Positions 57,597-64,000 of a stretch of DNA of 64,000 nucleotides are shown here, piece after piece. Both the position numbers and the translations under genes were made by a program. Source of the stretch: Prevotella fusca JCM 17724 (GTDB taxonomy: Bacteria; Bacteroidota; Bacteroidia; Bacteroidales; Bacteroidaceae). The stretch covers positions 1,146,001-1,210,000 of the forward strand of contig NZ_CP012074.1 of assembly GCF_001262015.1 (NCBI RefSeq), given 5' to 3'. Each line of letters starts with the position of its first letter. The stretch's first letter is position 1. The notes beneath the pieces are model-generated. The model saw only the letters and a program-made list of their open reading frames with translations. It made no database searches and had not been told where the DNA came from.

Positions 57597-58394
57597 TTAC
57601 AAGCTCCCAGTGGCAGACTGCTGGGTGGCTGCACCAGGTGCTGCGACACGCATATTGACAGTCATTGCCTCAATCATTCGGGCGTAGATACTATTGAGCT
57701 GTTCAATCTGCTGTGCCATCTTGCGGGTCTGTTCATTAATCTGGTCAATCGTACCAATCTGCTGGCTGGCGCCCTTGAGCTGCATCTCATAGACCTTCGC
57801 AATACCTGTGAGCGTGCGGTTGAGATTCTCCATCTCTTCGCTGTCACGGGTAAGACGCTGGCTCTGGTCGTTCACCTTGCCCAACATCTCCGTCAGACTC
57901 TGCAGTGCCGATACGTAGTTGGTCTGCGCCTCTACCATCTCCGGCGTCTGCTGTTGTGCATCGGCAATAGCCTTACTCTGCTGACCGACAACCGCTACAG
58001 CAATATCGCTGGCTGAAGGCATTGCCTGCTGGACACTCTGTGCGACATTCTCAACGGCAGCATATCGTGGCTGTGTAACAACAGCTGGTCTTTCCGTATC
58101 ACTCTCCGTCCGCTCAAGATACTCGTCAGTAACATGTGTCGGGAGTTCACGACCATCATCAGTCTTGTCAAACGGACGGTCAAAAGCTGACAGGAAGAAC
58201 ACAACAACCTCCGTACCCATACCGAAGTAGAGCATAATATTAGCTCCCGGCAAGTGGGTCAGCTTGAACAAGGCTCCGAGAATAACTACCGAAGCACCCC
58301 AGCTATAACCATAGTTAAGGAACGTCTGTCCTGGAACGCTATCCATCCACTTCTGCAGATGGTAAACAAAGTTGTATTTGCTGTACTGTGTCAT
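57597..58394 (-). CDS. porL: Type IX secretion system motor protein PorL/GldL
   Basis: Inner-membrane stator/rotor partner of PorM. The 265-residue product has two N-terminal transmembrane helices (about residues 28-48, YSWGASVVILGALFKLTHLPG, and 52-70, MLYFGMGTEVVVFFLSAFD) carrying the conserved glutamate in GTEVVVFF needed for proton use, and a long cytosolic tail rich in Gln/Ser with coiled-coil segments (QSLTEMLGKVNDQSQRLTRD). It abuts porK (no gap) and precedes porM. Confidence 0.93.
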   Translation of the reverse strand: MTQYSKYNFVYHLQKWMDSVPGQTFLNYGYSWGASVVILGALFKLTHLPGANIMLYFGMGTEVVVFFLSAFDRPFDKTDDGRELPTHVTDEYLERTESDTERPAVVTQPRYAAVENVAQSVQQAMPSASDIAVAVVGQQSKAIADAQQQTPEMVEAQTNYVSALQSLTEMLGKVNDQSQRLTRDSEEMENLNRTLTGIAKVYEMQLKGASQQIGTIDQINEQTRKMAQQIEQLNSIYARMIEAMTVNMRVAAPGAATQQSATGSL

Positions 58395-59876
58395 TTATCT
58401 TCTCTTTTTCTTACTGCTTTTCTTATTCTCCTTAGCTGCCTCACTTGATGAACTTGCAAGACTGCGGACACAACGGAAACCAATGTAGCTGCGAGGCTGG
58501 TTCTGGTATTCCCATGTACGCCAGGCACTGCGGATATAGCTCTCAGGGTCTTTCCAGCTGCCACCACGGACACTCTTCTTCTTCAGTCGGTAAGGGTCTT
58601 CCTTGGCCGCCTTATAGTCCAGCTGTGGGTTGAGGTCATTCATCGCATCAACACCAGCCTCTGTATATATCGTACTTGTCCACTCGGCAACATTACCTGC
58701 CATATCGAACAGACCATTGGAGTTTGTGCCGTAGATACCCACCTTGCTTGTAATCAGGTTACCGTCCTTCGTGTAGTTACCACGGTCGGGCTTGAAGTTG
58801 GCAAAGAAACAGCCGTTACCGTTCTTCACGTTCTGATTGTCCCAAGGGAACTCGTCCTGGTTCCTTCCACGGGCAGCATACTCCCACTCTGCCTCGGTCG
58901 GGAGACGGTAACGCTGAACATAGCGGGCTTCCCTGCCCAATCCCTTGAGCAGATAGTCCGTACGCCAGGCACAAAAGGCATTCGCCTGCTCCCACGTAAC
59001 ACCCACTACAGGATAGTTGTTATAAGTAGGGTTACTGAAGTAATTACGGAGATAAATCTCGTTGTCTGAATTGCGAAAATCATTCACCCAACAGGTCGTA
59101 TCGGGATAGATATTGACGATATAGGTATTGAGGAAGTCCCATGGACCTGTCAACGGACGGTTGATAGTCTCATTGTGAATAACGCCATTGTCATCAACGT
59201 AGGCTGTATCCTTTGAAATCATCACCACCTCGTTAGGGTCAACGGTGACGTCTGTATTCAAGTTACGCTCCTGTGGAATCATACGGTTGCGACGCAGGGC
59301 AGCAGACGTATAATCATAAATCTCATAGCGGTAGTTCATCTGTCGGGCGTCAATAGACTTCTCGCCTGTAACAGGATTGGTCACGTAAAGACTCTCGAAG
59401 GCACGCTGTTCATCCTCAGTAGGCTTGCGAGGAAGACGTTTGTTCCAGTTCAGATGAGGTGTAACTGGGTCGCCGTTCTTGTCCTCAGTAATCATATAGG
59501 TTTCATCGCCACCGTATGCAGGATCAGCCAGACGGGTGCGGATGATTGAGTCGCGGACCCACTCAACAAACTGCTTATACTCCGAATTGGTGACCTCAGT
59601 CTCATCCATCCAGAATCCGTCAACGGAGATGTCCTTCACGGGCGTCTTCTTTCCCCAGAGCGAATCCTGCTTTTCCAGACCCATTCTCAACCAGCCACGC
59701 TTGACAAGTGTCATGCCGTAAGGAGTTGGCTCTCGGAAGGCACGCCCTCCACCAACGCCAGTAACCTCGCCGCCACGACCTGACGAAGAGGTTGTCTTAC
59801 CTGCGAAACAGCCTGTCAGTGTTCCCAAGACGAGTGCACCAAGACAAATGGCAACTATACTTTTCTTCATTTTCAT
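58395..59876 (-). CDS. porK: Type IX secretion system lipoprotein PorK/GldK
   Basis: Outer-membrane-anchored lipoprotein forming rings with PorN. The 493-residue product has signal and lipobox LGTLTGC (Cys23), then a formylglycine-generating-enzyme-like (FGE-sulfatase) fold, seen in MDETEVTNSEYKQFVEWV, YRLPTEAEWEYAARGR, NSNGLFDMAGNVAEW and GGSWKDPESYIRSAWRT. The family lacks FGE activity. The Ser/Lys-rich end (SSEAAKENKKSSKKKRR) is basic. It is 9 bp after porP. The alternative ATG two codons in would change little. Confidence 0.95.
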   Translation of the reverse strand: MKMKKSIVAICLGALVLGTLTGCFAGKTTSSSGRGGEVTGVGGGRAFREPTPYGMTLVKRGWLRMGLEKQDSLWGKKTPVKDISVDGFWMDETEVTNSEYKQFVEWVRDSIIRTRLADPAYGGDETYMITEDKNGDPVTPHLNWNKRLPRKPTEDEQRAFESLYVTNPVTGEKSIDARQMNYRYEIYDYTSAALRRNRMIPQERNLNTDVTVDPNEVVMISKDTAYVDDNGVIHNETINRPLTGPWDFLNTYIVNIYPDTTCWVNDFRNSDNEIYLRNYFSNPTYNNYPVVGVTWEQANAFCAWRTDYLLKGLGREARYVQRYRLPTEAEWEYAARGRNQDEFPWDNQNVKNGNGCFFANFKPDRGNYTKDGNLITSKVGIYGTNSNGLFDMAGNVAEWTSTIYTEAGVDAMNDLNPQLDYKAAKEDPYRLKKKSVRGGSWKDPESYIRSAWRTWEYQNQPRSYIGFRCVRSLASSSSEAAKENKKSSKKKRR

Positions 59877-59885
59877 TATATCTTT

Positions 59886-60845
59886 CTATAGAAATCTTAC
59901 GCTTTTATGCTTGTTCCTGCCTTTCTTCTGCAAGTTGATGTCGGTCTGATAACTGACGAACAACCCATGACTGCCGTTCTTGAAGGCGGCTGTACCTGTG
60001 TACATCTCATAGCTGTAACCGACGTTGATACCGTGGAATGTTCCACCGACATAGGCTGTCACGGAGTTTGTCGGACTGTAAGACACACCTCCGTAAAGCA
60101 CTTTCTTCTCGTGGGTGTAGACCAGACGGGCCGTTATGTCAGCCCGATACCTCGTCCCGTCATAGCGTGCCAGGACTGAAGTCGGTATATTAAGAAACGG
60201 ATTTCGCAGTTTAATATTGTATCCACCTGTTAAATAATACGTACGGTTTATCTGCAACTCATTGGTTTCACCCAGCTCTACCAAGGGCGAATTGAGGTGT
60301 TGCACGGATGCGCCGACATACCAGTTCCTGTGCGTATAATAGAGTCCGGCACCAAGGTCAAGCCCGTTGCCATTGACTTCTGACTGTGACAGAGCGGGGT
60401 CACTTGCCTCCTCCGGATCCAGCTTGGAACCATCTAATTTCTCAAAAAGCATACCGACCTGAACGCCCGCGGAGACCATTCCTCCCCAAAGATTCTGACG
60501 GAAGGCATACTGTCCGGCTACTCGCTGATGCGTGAAGGCACCTAACTTGTCATTGAGAATGGAAACACCCACACCATGATACTGCTTCATAAAATAGAGT
60601 GGCATATCTGCTCCCACATAAAAGGTATTCGGATTGTGCTCATAACCAGCGAAGTCAAGGGCATAGGCACCTACCACATTCAGCTTGTTGTCCTTCCCGA
60701 CAGCAGCAGGATTGAACGATGATTCCATCGCCCAATAATGACTATAGGACGGATCATACTGTGCCTTGACAGAATCTCCTATCAGACAAGCAAGCGTAAA
60801 TATGAGTATTAAGCGTTTAAACACGATTCTATAACGCTTTGACAA
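59886..60845 (-). CDS. porP: Type IX secretion system membrane protein PorP/SprF
   Basis: Outer-membrane beta-barrel protein of the T9SS, tied to the PorK/N ring or attachment of cargo. The 319-residue product has a signal peptide ending VKAQ, then the PorP_SprF pattern YDPSYSHYWAMESSFNPAAVG, a run of barrel strands and a typical DLGAGLYYTHRNWYVGASVQH motif. It is first in the porPKLMN block, in the usual order. Upstream there is a 550-bp gene-free region with copy B of repeat family 1; no consensus promoter was found by eye. Confidence 0.93.
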   Translation of the reverse strand: MSKRYRIVFKRLILIFTLACLIGDSVKAQYDPSYSHYWAMESSFNPAAVGKDNKLNVVGAYALDFAGYEHNPNTFYVGADMPLYFMKQYHGVGVSILNDKLGAFTHQRVAGQYAFRQNLWGGMVSAGVQVGMLFEKLDGSKLDPEEASDPALSQSEVNGNGLDLGAGLYYTHRNWYVGASVQHLNSPLVELGETNELQINRTYYLTGGYNIKLRNPFLNIPTSVLARYDGTRYRADITARLVYTHEKKVLYGGVSYSPTNSVTAYVGGTFHGINVGYSYEMYTGTAAFKNGSHGLFVSYQTDINLQKKGRNKHKSVRFL

Positions 60846-61354
60846 ATGATTTATTGCTTTCCCGCCTATAAATATTAAGGAGGTAGAGGATATGTGCTCC
60901 GAATTACATCTTATAATATTTAACAGCTGTGCTTGAAAGGTTCTTCATTGAAATTGCAGGGATAAAACAAGCACATCTACACCTTGACTGTAAACATAAT
61001 TCAAACAACGCAATCGTATTGATGCTTAATTGCACTTGAAATAACGCTTAATTGGAGGCTAAGAGGTGCTCTTTTGACATGCAACTAACGCCTTATTGGA
61101 GTCCTATCAAGCACCTTTTCTTGCACGACTTCACAACTTATTGATTACAAGACAGTTACAAGATAGATAAAAACAGCATTCTTTTGACTGAAAACAAGCG
61201 GCGAGACTAATTATTTTGTAATGAAATTTCCAAACAAGCAGCTGTGCTATCTTCTTTCAGCGTGAGAGCAGTATATTAAGAGGTTAAAGCCAACCACACC
61301 TTATTGATATGCAACAAATAAAGATTTAGGCTTTAGCCACACATTACTTAAACA
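60846..61354. other. Gene-free region upstream of porP
   Basis: About 500 bp without a supportable gene. It contains repeat family 1 copy B (61021-61176). The 175 bp between that repeat and the porP start shows no clear TAnnTTTG box, so the T9SS operon may use a different promoter type or a sigma factor with another consensus. Confidence 0.55.
61021..61176 (+). repeat. Repeat family 1, copy B (22-nt modules)
   Basis: It aligns over about 155 bp with copy A (41240-41395), with AAGCACCTTTTCTTGCAC identical, and shares module cores with copy C. Modules recur about every 22 nt. It lies 176 bp upstream of the porP start codon. Confidence 0.75.
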
Positions 61355-61392
61355 AAAAAGAGGCTGTATCATTTCTGATACAACCTCTTTTC
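61355..61392 (-). terminator. Terminator after the DUF2795 gene
   Basis: Arms 61355-61371 and 61376-61392 (AAAGAGGCTGTATCA with TGATACAACCTCTTT, one mismatch), 4-nt loop. Read on the minus strand a T-run follows. It begins 8 bp past the stop. Confidence 0.85.
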
Positions 61393-61399
61393 TATTGTC

Positions 61400-61621
61400 T
61401 TAATATTCGTCTTCATTCCACAAGAAATCGTCCTTTGACGGATAGTCAGGCCAGATGTCCTCGATACTGTAATAGACATCACCTTCATCTTCAATCTCCT
61501 GAAGATTCTCAAGAACCTCAAGTGGTGCACCTGATCGCATTGCATAGTCAATCAGCTCATCTTTTGTTGCAGGCCATGGAGCATCTTCCAGCTTAGAGGC
61601 CAATTCCAGTGTCCAATACAT
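61400..61621 (-). CDS. DUF2795 family small protein
   Basis: A 73-residue acidic cytosolic protein, family of unknown function. The hallmark is LEDAPWPATKDELIDYAMRSGAP followed by LEVLENLQEIEDEGDVYYS, as in the DUF2795 helical domain; the rest is acidic (DEY end). It lies after the cobalamin adenosyltransferase gene on the same strand, with its own promoter overlapping the end of that gene and its own terminator. The start is the first ATG. Confidence 0.85.
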   Translation of the reverse strand: MYWTLELASKLEDAPWPATKDELIDYAMRSGAPLEVLENLQEIEDEGDVYYSIEDIWPDYPSKDDFLWNEDEY

Positions 61622-61654
61622 ATTCTTATTTTTTTACATGTTTCTAAGTGCGTG

Positions 61655-61685
61655 CAAAAGTAATATATATTTTCTTATCTGCAAG
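61655..61685 (-). promoter_or_regulatory. Promoter of the DUF2795 gene
   Basis: On the minus strand TACTTTTG (61655-61662) is an exact -7 box; CTTG (61682-61685), 19 bp upstream, is a one-mismatch -33 box, inside the end of the adenosyltransferase gene. Confidence 0.6.
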
Positions 61686-62250
61686 TCTTTTCCCATATTT
61701 TTTCACTTATATTCCCATTATTATTCAAATAACGTGACAAAATGAAGAAATAATCTGATAATCTGTTGATAAAGGCTAACTGTTCCGATGAGACAGCAGT
61801 ATGAGTGGACAACGAGACGATACGCCGTTCCGCACGACGGCACACTGTGCGGCAGACATGGCATTGAGATGCTGCGAGCGTACCTCCGGGCAAGACAAAG
61901 TGATGCTGTTCGGGGAGCTGGCTTTCCATCTTGTCGACACTGGCTTCTATCTTCTCTGTCAGCTGACTGACACTGGCAACTTCCGCAGATCTGAGCTTAT
62001 CAACTGCAAGTTCGCCCCCGATAACAAAAAGTTCCTCCTGAATTTCCTGCAGAAAAGAAATCAGTCCGGCTGTCGGGAAAACGGTCTTGTTTATGGAATC
62101 TGCCTGCAGCAACGATGTAAGAACACCTATTTCTGCATTCAGTTCATCCAGTGTGCCGTATGCTTCAACACGTATATCGTCTTTTGAAACCCGCTTACCG
62201 ACACACAAGGACGTTGTCCCCTTATCACCAGCTTTCGTATATACTGTCAT
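61675..62250 (-). CDS. Cob(I)yrinic acid a,c-diamide adenosyltransferase, PduO type
   Basis: Transfers the adenosyl group of ATP to cobalt to make adenosylcobalamin. The 191-residue product has the PduO-type opening VYTKAGDKGTTSLCVGKRVSK (ATP-binding), the segment VEAYGTLDELNAEIGVL, and the catalytic-helix region CHVCRTVCRRAERRIVSLS. The length is normal. Prevotella needs adenosylcobalamin for methylmalonyl-CoA mutase in propionate/succinate metabolism, which fits. It follows the methyltransferase-like gene by 37 bp. Confidence 0.92.
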   Translation of the reverse strand: MTVYTKAGDKGTTSLCVGKRVSKDDIRVEAYGTLDELNAEIGVLTSLLQADSINKTVFPTAGLISFLQEIQEELFVIGGELAVDKLRSAEVASVSQLTEKIEASVDKMESQLPEQHHFVLPGGTLAASQCHVCRTVCRRAERRIVSLSTHTAVSSEQLAFINRLSDYFFILSRYLNNNGNISEKIWEKTCR

Positions 62251-62287
62251 AACCGTATTACATTTATGAAGTTTGAGATTGTCATTA

Positions 62288-62896
62288 TCAGAAATTCACA
62301 ATGTAGTCTTGTTTCACCATCTCCCTATTAAGGAAGACAACACCACAATAATACAAGTCAAAACTGACGCCCGTTCTTGAGTCTGAGATAAGCGCAGACC
62401 AGTATTCCTCAGCCTCCTTGTCCCGCTTGATATTCTCAATCACCAGAACTGAAGACGAGGGAAGAAAATCCAATGCCTTATCAACAAGAGCACGACAGTT
62501 CTGTGCTATCGGTATGCGGACCATGCTGTGCCCTCCTGCTTCAGAGAACAGGCGGACACACTCTTCCTGCAAAATATCTTCTGTCACCTTATAATATTGT
62601 GTTTTCCTGCAACCTGCATTGACATAAATCTTATAGCATTGAGATGCCGGATAACAATCTATGAAGGTGTAAGGTTGCTGAAAATTAGCTAAACGGAAGT
62701 AGAACTTACACAGCTTACGGGTTCTCTTATCAAGCCCATACACCTGCCTGTCAAGTTGCTTATACTTATAATAAGGATAATGCTCATTTACCACATAGCG
62801 GATAAACTTATATGCCCAAGGCGACTGCACACCAAATCCTCTGGAGTACCGTGCACGTCTTAGCCAAACTACTATTCGCTTGATGAAATATAACAT
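62288..62896 (-). CDS. Methyltransferase-like protein with degenerate SAM motif
   Basis: A 202-residue protein resembling a Bacteroidota family annotated as SAM-dependent methyltransferase. The start is at MLYFIKRIVVWL (ATG 62894-62896): a -7 box lies just upstream (62915-62922), inside the longer frame that begins at 63154. Conserved features are ARYSRGFGVQSPWAYKFIRY near the N-terminus and FDLYYCGVVFLNRE with QDYIVNF at the end. Where a glycine-rich SAM loop is expected the sequence reads FIDCYPASQCYKIYVNAG, without GxGxG, so activity is doubtful. It lies 37 bp upstream of the adenosyltransferase gene. Confidence 0.7.
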   Translation of the reverse strand: MLYFIKRIVVWLRRARYSRGFGVQSPWAYKFIRYVVNEHYPYYKYKQLDRQVYGLDKRTRKLCKFYFRLANFQQPYTFIDCYPASQCYKIYVNAGCRKTQYYKVTEDILQEECVRLFSEAGGHSMVRIPIAQNCRALVDKALDFLPSSSVLVIENIKRDKEAEEYWSALISDSRTGVSFDLYYCGVVFLNREMVKQDYIVNF

Positions 62897-62914
62897 GATA
62901 AAATATGTGGTTGA

Positions 62915-62922
62915 CAAAGTTA
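62915..62922 (-). promoter_or_regulatory. -7 box upstream of the methyltransferase-like gene
   Basis: TAACTTTG on the minus strand is an exact consensus; the -33 element is poor. It decides the start of the gene at 62896. The promoter of the plus-strand gene lies about 160 bp to the right, so the two units are divergent. Confidence 0.55.
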
Positions 62923-63062
62923 ATGTTTTTTTCTCTATTAGAAAAGAATTTGTCACAAAAAACACTATACGATGGACATAAGTATAGCTAACAAAAGAAA
63001 GTATAGACAAATTAAAACACCAAAACTTTCCATACCGATAAGAAAGAAAAAAGACATCAGGG

Positions 63063-63092
63063 ATTGCAATTAAGAAATAAATATTATCTTTG
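63063..63092 (+). promoter_or_regulatory. Promoter of the partial secreted-protein gene
   Basis: TATCTTTG at 63085-63092 is an exact -7 box; ATTG (63063-63066) with 18 bp spacing is a one-mismatch -33 box. The start codon is 37 bp downstream. Confidence 0.65.
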
Positions 63093-63128
63093 TAATCATA
63101 AGAAACCAAGGAAGAAAGAAATATTATT

Positions 63129-64000
63129 ATGTTGAAGAAAGTTCTTATATTCATCTTACTGTCAGTAACATCTTACCAAGTGACCTGTGCAAAAGATGCT
63201 AACTGCCTGAAATATGATTACAGCCATTTGCTGATGAACAACAATATTCTCGGCTGTATTGGCAACGGACAACGCCTGTACATACACTTTGATACTGTCT
63301 ACAAGGACAAGGAGAAAGCTGAACTTTACCATGTTGCGGGCAAAACTCGTGTAAAAGATAATATCTGTAGCTTTACAGGTAATGTAAACATCAGCAGATT
63401 CAAGCAGGTTGACACTGAATACTATCCCGTCAAACACTACAAAATGATTGCAAAGTATGAATTTAAAGAAGATACTAAACAATATGGAGCAGGGATGTTC
63501 TCAGGTCGTTTAGAGTCTGACTTCTTCATATATAAAGACTCTGTCTATATGGATGAAATAAATAATGAAGGGGATGGCTATTGTAATAATCAGTATAAGG
63601 GAGTATGGAAATCATATAAAACCAACGTTATAAAAAAGGCAAACTTCGGTATCGACCGCATTCCTGATGATGGTGGATTAGATGTTGGTTGTAGTGAGTT
63701 TATGGTCGATCGTTCCAAGCAACATCTTGGCTGGGAAACATACATGATGCTAATTAGCCCTGACTCCAAAAGGTATCATCAAGCCTTAGCAGAGGAACAG
63801 CGTGAATGGTGGAAGAAAGATAAAGAGAAATTTGTAACATGGGAGATAAAAACAGAGAAGAGAAAAGCCTTTGCCAACATCTATATCAACAACAAGTATA
63901 TACAATCAGTAAACCTTATCAGCTCGTTTGAATACACAGTTGAACAGGACGATTATAACTTTGATGGACATCGTGACATCTGCTTCTCGCCACGGGATAA
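63129..64000 (+). CDS. Secreted protein of unknown function (partial, runs off right edge)
   Basis: An open frame of at least 290 codons from ATG 63129, with no stop before the window end. The signal peptide is MLKKVLIFILLSVTSYQVTCA. I do not recognise the family. Visible features are a Cys in the mature N-terminus (ANCLKYD), Lys/Tyr-rich strands (YEFKEDTKQYGAG, WKSYKTNVIKKANFG), and near the end of the window a DDYNFDGHRDICF segment, which resembles Asp-rich calcium-type D-x-N-x-D-G repeats of secreted proteins such as the XAC2610 group. That link is inference. The final residues are not seen. Confidence 0.75.
   Translation, partial: MLKKVLIFILLSVTSYQVTCAKDANCLKYDYSHLLMNNNILGCIGNGQRLYIHFDTVYKDKEKAELYHVAGKTRVKDNICSFTGNVNISRFKQVDTEYYPVKHYKMIAKYEFKEDTKQYGAGMFSGRLESDFFIYKDSVYMDEINNEGDGYCNNQYKGVWKSYKTNVIKKANFGIDRIPDDGGLDVGCSEFMVDRSKQHLGWETYMMLISPDSKRYHQALAEEQREWWKKDKEKFVTWEIKTEKRKAFANIYINNKYIQSVNLISSFEYTVEQDDYNFDGHRDICFSPRD

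Noticed and set aside
62897..63154. Extra 86 N-terminal residues, hydrophobic, for the methyltransferase-like protein
   Set aside because: A TAACTTTG box lies inside the extension and the family starts at MLYFIKR; the hydrophobic residues come from AT-rich sequence.
63162..63482. 106-codon minus-strand frame
   Set aside because: It is antisense to the secreted-protein gene at 63129, which has a promoter, signal peptide and long open frame.

Overview
The window is a chromosomal segment of a Bacteroidota bacterium, almost certainly Prevotella, probably an oral-type species; the species cannot be fixed by reading alone. The evidence is the Bacteroidota gene order (rpsU-xerC-hpf-tRNAs-tuf-tRNA-Trp-secE-nusG-rplKAJL-rpoBC-DUF3467 ... 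rpsLG-fusA-rpsJ-S10/spc operons), promoters of the Bacteroides type (-33 TTTG, about 20 bp, -7 TAnnTTTG), SusC/SusD outer-membrane proteins, a type IX secretion (T9SS) core operon, and tRNA genes without an encoded CCA.

Layout. 1-10422 (minus): translation supercluster from rpsL down to rpsH, which runs off the left edge. 10615-12732 (minus): an accessory two-gene unit encoding secreted proteins of unknown function, with its own promoter, sitting between the DUF3467 gene and rpsL. 13208-28527 (minus): DUF3467, rpoC, rpoB, rplL, rplJ, rplA, rplK, nusG, secE, tRNA-Trp, tuf, four tRNAs, hpf, xerC and rpsU. 28673-31858: an Xaa-Pro aminopeptidase (minus) divergent from malate dehydrogenase (plus). 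31869-35534 (minus): a TonB-dependent receptor plus a surface lipoprotein. 35790-41070 (minus): a SusC/SusD pair. 41471-45971 (minus): gltX, waaA, a zinc-ribbon membrane protein and trpS. 45981-48247 (plus): a PgpH-type c-di-AMP phosphodiesterase. 48868-50710 (plus): a FadL-type outer-membrane protein. 50711-51343: a gene remnant and an AT-rich inverted repeat. 51344-53745 (minus): priA. 53903-60845 (minus): an outer-membrane barrel protein and the T9SS genes porN-porM-porL-porK-porP. 61355-62922 (minus): DUF2795 protein, a PduO-type cobalamin adenosyltransferase and a methyltransferase-like protein. 63085-64000 (plus): a partial gene for a secreted protein.

Most of the window is highly conserved housekeeping sequence. 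The unexplained structure is in the long intergenic regions. The strongest candidate is a three-copy degenerate repeat built from 22-23 nt modules (core ACGCCCTTTT). Each copy lies roughly 170-215 bp upstream of the promoter or start of an envelope operon (SusCD, FadL-type, T9SS porP), always in the same orientation relative to that operon. A second dispersed repeat (two copies), a 25-bp inverted repeat, a 34-bp tandem duplication against the pgpH start codon, and several structured leaders inside the ribosomal operons are also described. No phage, insertion sequence, CRISPR array or rRNA gene was found.
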